From NCBI GenBank assembly GCA_963922205.1, contig CAWUHX010000004.1, positions 1,116,001 through 1,180,000 of the forward strand: a stretch of 64,000 bases of DNA, given 5' to 3'. A program made the translations under genes and the position numbers. Positions 1 to 10,252 of the stretch are shown one piece after another. This stretch comes from Romanomermis culicivorax. Lineage: Eukaryota; Nematoda; Enoplea; Mermithida; Mermithidae. The notes beneath the pieces were generated by a model that saw only the letters and a list, made by a program, of their open reading frames with translations, searched no databases and had not been told where the DNA came from. Positions within the stretch are counted from its first letter, which is position 1. Every line of letters begins with the position of its first letter.

Positions 1-14
1 CCACTGGCGATTCG

Positions 15-114
15 NNNNNNNNNNNNNNNNNNNNNNNNNNNNNNNNNNNNNNNNNNNNNNNNNNNNNNNNNNNNNNNNNNNNNNNNNNNNNNNNNNNNNN
101 NNNNNNNNNNNNNN
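15..114. other. Assembly gap (run of N)
   Basis: One hundred undetermined bases. The gap separates 14 bases of sequence from the rest of the window, so upstream exons of the host gene at 294-765 may lie in or beyond it. Confidence 0.99.
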
Positions 115-293
115 AACTGCCCAGAAGTAACATGAACTACGATGTATTGCCTGTCATTCACCTGTCATGTGCATCATTACTACAATTTGCATATTTTTAA
201 CTGCTAAAAAACCTGGATCCTGTTTTTTTAATCTGAGTCGATCGTTGAAGGTGGTAAACTTGAACTGTTTTTTAATTCTTAAATTTTTTTCAG

Positions 294-765
294 TCTGTCT
301 TGGTCAGCAAAGGCTACTGCAGCTTTGAAAATGATGCGGTCCATCTCTTCAGTGGAAGGTATAGATTTATACGCTATTAATTCTGCTTCCCCAGGATCGT
401 TCGACCTCATTTTGGATCAATGTCCAAATTTACGTTATTTTTCCGTCGACATCCTGAATGCCGAACAAATCCGGAAATTGCCCCTTAAAGCGCCCAACTT
501 GCAATATTTCCTAATAGACGACTGTTCAAGGAGGGACTTATCCCTAATCAAAGACGCATTAACATACACAGTTCAAAATTTGCCAAATTTACATCAATTA
601 TTCATTCCTGAGGTGCTGTATGATTTATTGGTAAGACTCGAGACGATCAAACGTTTGTCTAGGCAAAAAAGATTATCGATCATTACCGGCTGGCATTACC
701 GTTTTCCAGACGACTTGATCAATGAATGGATTCATCTTTGCTGCCAAGGAAACCCGTCCACCTAA
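294..765 (+). CDS. Last exon of an F-box/LRR-type host gene (partial)
   Basis: The exon opens after a pyrimidine-rich acceptor (run of T then CAG at 291-293). It is read in phase 1: one base completes a codon begun upstream, then LSWSAKATAALKMM and so on to a TAA at 763-765. The product ends with leucine-rich-repeat-like text such as LDQCPNLRYFSVDIL and LPLKAPNLQYF. It is clearly paralogous to the terminal exon at 59858-60341, sharing SAK.AAALKM, LEGIDLY-like, LILDQCPNLRYFS, RKLP.KAPNLQ and WIHLCCQ, with the same acceptor phase. By analogy with that gene the missing 5' part should carry an F-box, making this a likely SCF ubiquitin-ligase substrate adaptor. The function is inferred from the paralogue. 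The upstream exon is not visible in this window. Confidence 0.7.
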
Positions 766-1927
766 AATATTGGAACATGGAGAAACTTTGGGCATCTTTT
801 TGCTTTAAATCAGAATTTTTTCCCTTAGTTAGTTGTTGTTCCGATTGGCATATGTCCCATTATTTTGTTTGCAATTGCATCAATGTACTGCGAATTTTCC
901 ACCGAACTTTTCTATTTTTTAATCATTTTCACAAAAAAACTTTCTTAAAATGCAAAAATGTTCTCAAAAAATTGTAGTTAAACCTGGAAAAGTAGAGGTT
1001 TCCTGCTATGATTTCCTGTCTTTTCTTCATCTTCACAAAAACAAGATTACATTTTTGAAAAGTAAAAATTTTATTATTATTTGTATGTCAAATTGAGAGA
1101 AATAGGAATTTCTTGCCAAAAATTTCAATCGTTTCTATAAAGGAAGCCGAAAGATTTTTTCAGAATGCGAAAAATTTTCCATAATTTTTTACTAAAATTC
1201 GGAAAAATCGTAATTTATTTGTGTATACTTCCAGTATTTTGATGTTTTTATGCAGAAAAACCAGGAAAATTTTATCGAGATGCGAAAATTTTTTCCTGAT
1301 TTTGGCGTAAATTGACAGAAATCGCAATTTTTTTGCAAAATTTCCATCATTTCTGTTGAAAAAACTTGGAAAACTTCGTCAAAATACAATAAATTTCTCA
1401 TAAATTTGAAAATAAATTTGGAAAAAATGCGCAAACTATTGCTATATTTTCCATTAGGCTGGAAAAGTTCTCTAAAATGCTAAAAAAATTCTATCAGTTT
1501 TGAAGTAAAATTGGAAAAAGGTAGCCAGTTGCTGCTTTAATTTTCTGTTTTTCAATAATTTTTACAACAAAAACCGGAAAACATTTTTAAAATGCAGAAT
1601 TATTTGATAATTTCCATCTAAAATTGAGAGAAATAGCAATATTGTTATAATTTTCAATAATCGTTTCTATCAAGTAGAATTGAGCATTTTCCAGAGGGAA
1701 AATTCTACAGTATTGATCTGTGTAAAAAAATAATGATGACGACAGGTACCAATCTTGTCGCCTTCAAAAAATCATTGTATGAGAATATAGAATCCTCTAG
1801 TAGAATTTTTTGTCAGGTTGATTTTTTCTTGTCGGAAATCTGTTCTAGTTGCCATGGTTACCCTTGCGAACAAATTGTGACATTTTCTTGAAAATTACTG
1901 TGAAATTATGAAATCACGGGTAGGACA
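766..1927. repeat. Gene-free AT-rich flank with degenerate ~105-bp tandem array
   Basis: No gene is supported. Between about 1030 and 1690 a diverged unit recurs about six times. The block that begins AAATTGAGAGAAATAG-like recurs near 1089, 1195, 1310, 1412, 1508 and 1621, about 96-115 bases apart. Units share AAATTTCCATNNTTTCTNT and a GGAAAANTTT(A/T)TNNAAATGC-like stretch. This looks like old satellite-like sequence that has lost strict periodicity. Bases 766-1000 may include the 3' UTR of the upstream gene, but I see no decisive polyadenylation signal. Confidence 0.45.
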
Positions 1928-2103
1928 CAGGGTTTCTTTTTTGCACACAGCAACCAAATTTTTTCTGCCAAGTTGCACAGTGCAACTTGAAGCCTGACTG
2001 CCCTTTTGATTAGGTTATAGTGTTTTCTGTCCGGATATGCATTTTTATGCGTTCTAAAATGGAAGAAAGTGAAAATTTTCCAGCGTTTGGCACCGGGTTT
2101 CAA

Positions 2104-2430
2104 TTCATTTATAATTTTTTATAATATCCTAGTGCGCGGTTAGAAAAGGTCATTCTAGTTGGTGCTAATAGCTTCTAGTTAAGTATCAACATATTAGGGA
2201 TGAATGCTTGATTCTGTATTGTTTTTTGATGAATCTGATGAAAACTTACATTTTTCACGGTCATTTTCTCAAATTTTTTTGCGATCTTCATGAAAACTTT
2301 GACTTTCATGTGATTAAAACATTTTGAGTGTGAGACAATGCTAGAAATTTTTAATCCAAATTCTTTGTCGCCAGTTGATAGTTTTTGAATTTTAGTTTGT
2401 GAATTTTTGTTTTGTGAATTGATGTACATG
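2104..2430. repeat. Non-retroviral segment abutting the truncated integrase end
   Basis: The integrase frame loses similarity to the family at about 2405-2430. Beyond it the sequence is unlike a Pol or a 3' LTR. Bases 2122-2200 (CTAGTGCGCGGTTAGAAAA, then GTCATTCTAG) match the dispersed sequence near 16660-16740 (CTAGTGCGCAATTAAAAAA, GTCATTCTAG). The 3' end of the retroelement was therefore lost or replaced by another repeat. The tail of the reading frame here, down to a stop at 2175, is probably not retroviral. Confidence 0.5.
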
Positions 2431-5400
2431 CGGATACGCGTGGCTAAGGCTTGGTTGCAACGCTCAACTTCCCCATTGGCAATGGGATGATATGGGGTAG
2501 TGTGAATTTTCTGAGTATTGCATAAACTGGTGATCCGTGAGAAGAGATCGGATACAAAATCCGAACCACGATCACAATGGATGATTTTTGGGGACCCATG
2601 ACGGCAAACAATTTTGGTTACGAATAGCTTGGCAATAGTAGCTGCAGTGATGTCAGGGGTCGGGAATGCCTCTACATACTTTGTGAAATAATCGATGAAA
2701 ACGACAATGAATCGATTGCCGTCTTCAGTGAGGGGTAATGGTCCCATGCAATCAACACCAACTCGATCAAATGGGCCAGTCGGCTGAATTGGTACCAAGT
2801 TTGCATGTACTTTGAGCCTAAGAGCTTTCTGTGTCTGGCATGGGTGGCAAGTTTTGCAGTAACGTTTGATATCACGGCTCATTTGGGGCCAAAAATATTT
2901 CTGTCTGAGCAAGTGTAAAGTTTTCCGGGCCGCAAAATGACCTGTGAACTTGCTGTCATGATGTGAGGCGATGAGATGCTGGACTTGCGACTTGGGAATG
3001 TATAGTTTTGCCTGTTTGTCGACTATACGGAAGAGAATGTTTTGATGCACTGCGAATTTGATCAGAGTAAGGGGGTGTTTTTGGGCAATTTTTGCTAAAA
3101 TACTTTTGGCAGTTGGGTCAGTGCATTGGAGTTCGGCAAAATTTTTCTGTTGCTCTTCTTGTTCAGTTGCTTCAGCTTCCAAAACCGAATTGATAGTGGA
3201 TATTTCAGGGCGGGTTTCTAATTGCTCGATGTCAAAGGATTGTTTTGCTGTTTGCGAGGGGAATCGAGAAACTGCATCTGCGTTGCGGTTAGCAGTGCCT
3301 TTCTTGGGTCGAATGTCTAACTGGATACCAGAGAGGGCTAATCCCCAATGGGCAATGCAAGGGGACGGGTTTTCCTTTTGTAAGACTGCCTGAATTGCTG
3401 TGTGGTCAGTGTGTACAATAAAATGTTGCTGGAAAAGGTAGGGGCAGAAATACTTGACAAACTCAACTACTGCAAGGGTTTCCAACTCAGTGATCGGATA
3501 GTTGCGTTCTGGGGGTTTCAATGTGCGGCTCCCAAAAGCAATGGGGCGATCCTGACCTTTACTATCTAGCTGACTGAGAATGGCGCCGATTCCAAGTTTT
3601 GAGGCGTCGGTTTGCAGAATAAACGGTTTTGTGAAATCGGGGTGCTGCAGTATTAAGGCATGAATGAGTAATTCTTTTAGCTTAGTGAATGCATTTTGCT
3701 GTTCAGGGCCCCAGGAGAATTCAGAATTCTTTTTGAGTAGCGATGTGAGTGGGCTAGAAACTTGGGAGCAATTTGGGATGAATCTGCGATAATATGAGGG
3801 TAGGCCAAGAAATGACTTAACTTCTTTTGAGCTCTTGGGGGTGGGTATGTCATAAATGGCCTGTACCTTATGGGGATCTGGTGAAATGCCTTGCTGAGAA
3901 ATGACGTGGCCTAAGTATTGGACTTGGGGCTGGCAGAATTTGCATTTTTGTATGTTTAGTTTAAGGCCTGCTTGTGAGAATCGGGCAAGAATAGTGTCTA
4001 AACATTCCAGCATTTGGGCATGGGAGTCTGCGAATACCAAAACATTGTCGAGATATACAAGGCATGTGTTCCATTGCAGACCCGAAAGAATAACATCCAT
4101 TAACCTTTGGAATGTGGCTGGGGCATTGGTGAGTCCAAAGGGGAGGTAATGGAATTGATACTGGCCGGCTGAGCAATTGAATGCATTTTTTTCTCTGTCT
4201 GCTTGTGCTATGGGAATGGAATAATATGCATTGGATTGGTCAAGGGAGGTGAAATATTTCATTCCACGGAGGGTGTCTAGAATTTCGTCTATACGGGGTA
4301 AGGGGTAGGTATCTTTTTTGGTGACTTTGTTGAGGCCTCTAAAATCAATGCATAAACGATGGCCTCCATCTTTTTTGGGGACTAAAACTGTCTTGGTACA
4401 CCATGGGGAATTGCTTTGGCTTATGACACCTGCTGCTGCGAGTTGCTCAACTTCTGCTTGTATGATTTGCTTTTCTTTTGGGGAAGTCCGATAAAGTTGT
4501 CTACGTACGGGTTGAGAGCCATTGGTGTCAATTGTATGTGAAACAAGGGTGGTTCTACCTACGTCCATTTTGGATTTAGCATATAGTGTGGGATACTTCG
4601 ATAGGGCGCGTAAGAGTTGTGTTTTCTCAGTTTCTGTGAGGTCACTGGAGGCTAAATTAACATTTTCTTTTAACCATGTGAATGTATCAAAACAGTTGGG
4701 CTGGTTTTGCGTTGAAGGGGTTAGATTAGTGGGAGCATTTTGTTTTGGGATGTAACAAGAGACTGTGCCAATGCATGTTCCAGGGTAAAGAATTTGAGCT
4801 GTGTCTTGTGTATTCAGGACGGATATGCGTATGCGACTGTTTTGATTTTCCGAGATACAAGCTGTGAAATGGACTTTGGGATTCTGCTTGGGTTTCGGAG
4901 TGAATTCGAGCTGTTTAACTTGTAGGTACGATTTGGGCAAGGGGACAGTAAATTCGGTAACTGTACGGGGTGGCAATTCTAATTTCATGTCTAGATAAGT
5001 TCCACCACGGGTCGAAAGGGGGCTATATTCTAGGCCATCACAAGGTAGTATGACATTGCCAAATTTGACCTGTGATTTTTGATTGTTGATAGTGTATTCC
5101 GAAAATCGACTGAGAAAGTTTTTGCCTAGAAGGATGTCTGCTGTGCAATCTTTTTGGACATGGACCATGATTGTTTCCTGGATTGTTTGGGCTGTCACTG
5201 TGACAAAAGTGGTCCCTACAAAGTGAATCGGAAGATTATTTGCTGCTTTTGCTTGGACTAGCGGGGGTTTCATGTCTAACTGTAGGATTTGAGCGATTCG
5301 GGAATCAATGAGTGAGTAAACTGCACCAGTGTCAATCATGCCTTTTGTCATTAATTTGCCGTTAAGTGTGATTGGAATATGAGGGGTATGTTTCTCAGGT

Positions 5401-6326
5401 ACATTTTGGGGTGGCTTATTTGATGCAGATTGGTGAATTTGATTAATGAGTCCGATTGCAGGAGTTCGGGGGGTATCAATATCGACAAGGACGTATTTCT
5501 GCTGTGTTTGTGCCCCACAACGATTAGCTAATTCTAAGAGAGCATGGCCCAATAATGGGGGAATGGTCTCATGTAAATGTCTGTTGTTTGATGGTATTTC
5601 GTATGCATGTTCATGTGTAACCTGATGCTTTGGGGAGGGGAAATATTTTCGAAGAACGAGAAACGAATAAAAGACGCCTGCAATAACTACAGTGATAACG
5701 GCTAGATTGATAATGATTTGCAGGGGTCCTCTGAGTAAATTGTTTAATCCGTCCGTGAGACTTTGGGTGGTACCGGTTATTACATGTTCTATGCCTTGAC
5801 CGGCGCCAGAGAGTGTATTTCCGAGTGCTTGGCCAGTGCCTGAGATCATGTTGTAAACTGTATCCGAATTGAGAGACATTTGGGCGGTGTAATTGACGAG
5901 TTTTTTGACAACGTTTTCCAGTGTGTGAGTTTTGTAAATGTATTGTTTCAAAAAGAGTAAGTTGGTTGAAATAGTTGCAAGTTGATCATGAAAAATGGTG
6001 GGTGTATTAAAATGGAAAAGGGAGAAATTTTGGTTCCAGACGATTTCTAAAGGTAAATTTGTGACATGCGGGGATCCTGTTTCACTGACCCATGTATTAT
6101 TCTGTTTGTAAAGGGCTACATGCATGTGATGGCAGTCAACGGTTTGTGAGAAAGGGGTCAAATCGTTGCCTCCTGGATTTGAAAACATGAGTTCGGTTCC
6201 TATGAGGATGGGCAAAAGTTTGTAGCATGTTTGGTTGATTTTATGGTTGTAAAAGACTTTGGATGCATTTACCTGCTTGCAGGGCCAGACTGTGAGGGCT
6301 TCTCCTGTGAATTCTGCTATGATGTC
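2175..6326 (-). pseudogene. pol: Envelope C-terminus, protease, RT, RNase H, truncated integrase
   Basis: Residues below are numbered from a non-ATG codon at 6215; the open frame extends back to the TGA at 6327. A Gly-rich amphipathic stretch (about 125-162) precedes a membrane span at 165-188 (IIINLAVITVVIAGVFYSFLV) and a tail. The aspartic protease has DTGA at 295-298. RT spans about 560-740: LDQSNAYY carries the first catalytic Asp, but the YxDD box reads YLDN at 721-724. RNase H follows (QTDAS D870, ITELE, HTDH D937). Integrase has the zinc motif HH..GH plus C1123-x2-C1126 and core residues D1155, D1215 and E1251, with exactly 35 residues between D1215 and E1251. After about residue 1270 the frame diverges, so the integrase C-terminus is missing. 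Protease to integrase order is Ty3/gypsy. The copy is dead. Confidence 0.85.
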
Positions 6327-7094
6327 GGTTCACTGTAGGAATGCACGCGCTCCAAGGGTTGCATCAAGACGCAAAATTTGCCATACGAGATCAAGGTGAC
6401 GCTGTGCCTGTCTGCATAATTCATTCCATACATTTTTGAAATTTTGAATTTCGAATTCCTGTATTTTGTCTGCTAGATGATTGAGTTTCGCATTAATGGG
6501 TTCAAAATCATCAAAATCGTAGAGTGTAGTATGGGTTTCGTTGGTTTTTGGGGTTAAAAATGCATTACAATGTGGTGTGCTTTTGTCTAATTGTACAATA
6601 ATGCCTTGTTCGGTTAGAATGCTGTCTTGGATTTCTGGGCAATTGGGGTTTGAAAAGAGTGTGTTTTTAACCGAAAATGCACCTTGTAGCTCTTCTATTA
6701 TCATGTGGGTTGGCGTGAGTTTTATGGGATGTGTATTTTTGTATTCGAAGGGGCATAAGTTTTCAAATGCTGTTTCATTCCAGATAATGGATCCGTCGGC
6801 TGTGACACAATGACCTGATGTCGGTTTGCATGACCCCAGGTCACCTAGTGTACCTGTCATAGATTTTCCATTCCAAGATGCTATTTGTCCTATTTCTATG
6901 ATGACGTTAGTGACCGAGGTACAATGGTCTGTACAACACCATGTGTATTCTAGGCTTAAGGAGTTATTTGTTGACCGAAATCCTGGTTGGGTTTCGTATA
7001 ATTTTTGACCGTTGTGTTCTTTGTCTATAACGATTGCCTTACAAACATGTGGGGTTAGATTTTGCATTTCGGTTTGGTCGAAGACAATACCTTT
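6327..7094 (-). pseudogene. env: Envelope-like ectodomain, middle segment
   Basis: This continues in the same frame after the TGA at 7095 and runs to a second TGA at 6327-6329. It is rich in paired cysteines (WCCTDHC, GSCKPTSGHC, ENLCPFEY), has N-glycosylation sequons (NNS, NETA, NETH) and a TADGSIIW motif, and has no similarity I recognise to Pol. Together with the upstream signal peptide and downstream membrane anchor this is the build of a type I viral fusion glycoprotein. The pattern C..H/G-C-V-T-A-D-G..I-W...CP reminds me of negative-strand arthropod-virus glycoproteins such as Chuviridae rather than the baculovirus F-type envelope of classical errantiviruses. That assignment is tentative. 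The two TGA codons could be decay (for example CGA to TGA) or readthrough sites. Confidence 0.6.
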
Positions 7095-9110
7095 TGATCA
7101 AAAAAATCCTGTATTAGTACAAATTTTGCGTTTGCGAACACTGCATTTGTATGCGTCTGTAATGTGGGGCTTAGTGGAGGGGATATAGATTTCTCCGAAT
7201 GTCTGTACGGGTTTGTCTACTGTGGAAGGGGGCATGCATGATACAAGTTCTGGTATGCTGACTGAGTGACCGCTGAATGAAGTTCGACACATCTGAAATT
7301 GGGCACTACACGATGTTGGGATTATTATACAAAGAAAAATACAAAACAAGGGCCAATAGAATGTTTTAGTGGAGGCGGCGGGGCACTGTGTTTTTTTGCT
7401 CTGCTCGATTTGGCGTGGCGGTTTTTGGTGTTGTGGTTTTGCGATTTTGAGCTGGGGGGGTGGCCGGTTTGAAATCTGAACATTCTGTAAAACTTTAGAA
7501 GTTGAGTTATGGGATGGGGTTTGGACTTGCTTACTTATGGGGGTCGGTAGAAGTGTTTGGCGGGGGCGGAATTGGTAGGGTTCGGGGGTCAGGCCATGGA
7601 GAAGGGATAACAAGTTGCGGCCTGTTTTCGACGGGGTTTCGGGGGCAGTGGGCGGCGTAGTGTCTTGCTTTCGGGGGATCTTGTAGCCTACGGGGATGAT
7701 GGGCGGCGATTTTTCGATTTTTGCGGCTTCAGGCGTGGGGGGTGGTGACATGGCGCACCAATTGGGTACGTCCAGGTCAAGGACGTATTCGTCACTACGG
7801 CGGTGGGTGTTGGGCATGATTGTTCCTAAAGTAGTCTGAGGGCCGTTAGTTATGGCGGGTAATTTTGAGTAAAATGCGGGGTCATCAATGTCCATGAGGG
7901 GTTGGGGTTGCCTGTACTCAATGCAGTTTTGAATATTACGACTTTGCTGATTTGGAGAATATCTGCTTGTATGACCTCTCTGCTTGCATATGAAACATTG
8001 AAAATTGGAGTAGGGTTTTGAAAGGCAGTTATCTGATCTATGTCCTGTTTGGGAGCAGTGGATGCATCGGCTTTTACAATCACGTGTACTATGATTATTA
8101 TGGAAACAGATTTCACATGATTTTCGGGTGCCTACTGATTTACAATTACGAGCTACGTGTCCGATTTGTCCACACTGGAAGCATGTGGGCTGTCTAGGGG
8201 TGGTATTGTTCCTGTAAGCATTATTCCTGCTGAAAGTATTGTTACTGAAATTGTTGTAGCTACTCTGTTGTGGGGGTTGAGGTTTTTGTTTGATCTGCAA
8301 CTGTAAATCTTTTACTTGTTGTTCTAACTGATGCAAAAGGTCCTGTTGATCTGTATTTTTGGTTAGGGAAAAGATGGGTTCGGGTTTTGGGGGTATGAAG
8401 GGAAGGACGTTAGATTTTAACTCCTTTCTAAGAATTTGCTGTTCAATGTAAGCTGCTTCGTCTGACATTTCTTTTAGAGTCGCGAACCTTCTATACTTAA
8501 TTGCTTCCCTGATTTCGTTTTGCATGCCTTCTACAAAGAGGGGTTTTATGATCATTTCTCGTGCATCTGTGTTAAAGTTACGGTAGGTGAGGGTTGCGAG
8601 ATGTTCTAAATCAAATAAGAATTCCGTTACTGTTTCTGAACGCTTTTGTTTTCTTTCGCGTAAGAATTGTTGATGTAGCTCATTATCTCTATTGTTTGGG
8701 AAAAATGCCTGTAATGCGACTTTATACTGCTCGTATGTGTGGGGAGGGTTTTCGGAATTTGCTAAACTTTTGAATTTTGCTAACGCAGCTCCTCCTAAAT
8801 GAATTTCTAAACATGCCAACTTTAACTGTACGTCTGTATCTTTCATGCCTTGGAGTGCCATGAATTGTTCTAATCTTTTGTTCCATTCACCAAAATGTTG
8901 GGTCACGCCGCCCGTGAATACTGTAGGTTTCGGGTAGAAATTGTTTGCCATGTTATTACGAATGTTTGCTGTTCTTAGATCGTCTATTAGGGTAGGGTTT
9001 ACTGTATTCTGATTCAATTGTGTGCGTAGGGTATGAAAATGTTCTGAAAACAAATCGTTTATCTGTTCTCTAATGGTTTCTCCTAAATGATCTTGCGTTT
9101 GGTGGGTCAT
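7095..9110 (-). CDS. gag: Gag plus start of the envelope-like module
   Basis: The first in-frame ATG after the LTR and primer site is at 9110, chosen as the start; the open frame upstream lies in LTR and leader. The Gag core (about 8350-9050) is helical, with a retrotransposon-gag-like FLRERKQKRSETVTEFLFDLE stretch. Three canonical CX2CX4HX4C zinc knuckles follow, with first Cys at about 8183, 8117 and 8066. A fourth near 7997 has its last Cys replaced by Ser. A proline-rich linker leads to a hydrophobic stretch (FYWPLFCIFLCIII, about 7364-7310) with small residues after it (CSA), as in a signal peptide, then Cys-containing extracellular-type sequence. The frame stops at TGA 7095-7097, but the same frame stays open beyond it. 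The basic run RKRK just before the stop could be a furin-type site; that is speculative. Confidence 0.75.
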
Positions 9111-9330
9111 TCTTGGTTTGTGTTGGGATTTCTGCTTAAATGCTTCAATTTTTGCTTCACGCTGTATTCGTTTGAATGCATCGCTTAATGTTTTGATGGA
9201 GGGGATTTCCAGTTTGCTTTCTACGAATACTGTCTTACTGTAGGAAATAATTACTACTGTATTATCTAATGCTTCTAAATGCCCGGATAAGAGTACACCT
9301 AATTGGGGGCAGGGAGTTCCAGTGGTTAAC

Positions 9331-9348
9331 GTAACGGTACGGTCACCA
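9331..9348 (-). promoter_or_regulatory. Primer-binding site
   Basis: After the LTR end and a TATTC spacer the minus strand reads TGGTGACCGTACCGTTAC. The initial TGG pairs with the CCA end of a tRNA. I cannot say which tRNA: a tRNA whose 3' end is CGGTCACCA would fit the first nine bases. Confidence 0.55.
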
Positions 9349-9353
9349 GAATA

Positions 9354-10252
9354 TGTAACGACCAGATTTGTGTGAGGTACTTTACTTCTAACCAATCGGT
9401 CGATACGGCGGGGACAAACAACGGGATGGGGGCGCGGGCATATGGTTACAATAAAACAACGGTTGATCGACGGTCGCTTGAACGTCGACAATAAAATGCG
9501 TTTCGATTTATAATACGAACGGGGGCCTCGGTTTAAGTTGCTTTCGGATAGTCGGCCGCTTGCAAATGTATAAAAAAAGGACGAGATGAGCCAGGAAGTC
9601 AAAACGTAAAAACCACAAGAATAAGAATGATCGAATCACGCTTTGCTTCTTCTTTTATATGACGATTTTGGCCACTCCCTGGGCGTTGCGGGAGGTCGAG
9701 CTTCTGTCCATCTTCTTCCGCCAATCGTCGTTTCCTGCTACGCTTTTTATGCTTACTTAGTTACGCCTCTCTAACGCTTTCCTGGTACGGTATGCTTTCT
9801 GTGCTTTGCTTGCTTCCTACGGTGGGCTTGGCCACACCTTTGTGCTTCTGTGCATGCTTCCTGTATCGGTTTCTTTGTATACACATGTTTTGTGGGGCTG
9901 CTGCTACCATTACACTCGAGACTACTGTCTGGCGGGGCTTCTAGGTATTTTACTGTGTGCAGGTGTTGTTTACGATTTTTACGGGGGATTACGGTAGCTG
10001 TGGAATGTGTAGTTTAGTGTAGGTTCTAGGGGAACAGCTGCCGTTTGTGCAAATTAATTAGGGCATCTTAATGGGCTACCGGGGTGTGAACGGATCAAAA
10101 TAAAGTACTTCACGTAATTTTGTAGGAATGTTTGGGTGTGAATCCCAGACATCCTTGAGACGATAAAATGTGAAAATTAATAATATTTAATAAATGTCTA
10201 TCACATACAGTATGCTACATATTTACAGTACTGCTTTAGCAGGTACGTTACA
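9354..10252 (-). repeat. 5' long terminal repeat of the retroelement
   Basis: On the minus strand the LTR starts TGTAACG (10252) and ends CGTTACA (9354), a perfect 7-bp inverted terminal pair enclosing 899 bp. It is followed after five bases by a primer-binding-site-like TGG. A TATA-like ATATAAAAG lies within it at 9652-9660. The open reading frame that reaches up to 9602 runs through the LTR and is not evidence for coding there. Confidence 0.8.
9652..9660 (-). promoter_or_regulatory. TATA-like box in the LTR
   Basis: Minus-strand ATATAAAAG, about 300 bp before the 3' end of the LTR. It is a plausible core promoter that would define the U3/R boundary shortly downstream. Position and motif only; no transcript evidence. 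Confidence 0.4.

Larger units (their letters stand above)
2175..10252 (-). mobile_element. 5'-complete, 3'-truncated Ty3/gypsy-like retroelement with gag-env-pol order
   Basis: Read on the minus strand: 5' LTR (10252-9354), primer-binding site, Gag with CCHC knuckles, an envelope-like signal peptide, ectodomain and membrane anchor, then aspartic protease, RT, RNase H and integrase. All parts lie in the same frame and are interrupted only by TGA at 7095-7097 and 6327-6329. RT-RNase H-integrase order identifies Ty3/gypsy (Metaviridae). Errantivirus-type members carry env after pol, so this arrangement is exceptional. There is no second LTR and no integrase C-terminal domain, and the RT active site is altered, so this copy should be immobile. 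The flank past the LTR reads ACAAG, but with the other end gone a target duplication cannot be tested. Confidence 0.85.

Noticed and set aside
3058..3393. Plus-strand frames opposite the retroelement Pol (also 3901-4149, 4522-4925, 6541-7008)
   Set aside because: Antisense shadows of the protease-RT-integrase and env frames, whose domain motifs are unambiguous on the minus strand.
9111..9602. N-terminal extension of Gag from a start at 9602
   Set aside because: It lies in the LTR, primer-binding site and leader. The first ATG after the primer site is at 9110.
9806..9997. 63-codon plus-strand frame with hydrophobic residues
   Set aside because: Lies inside the LTR, antisense to the element. 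No motif.
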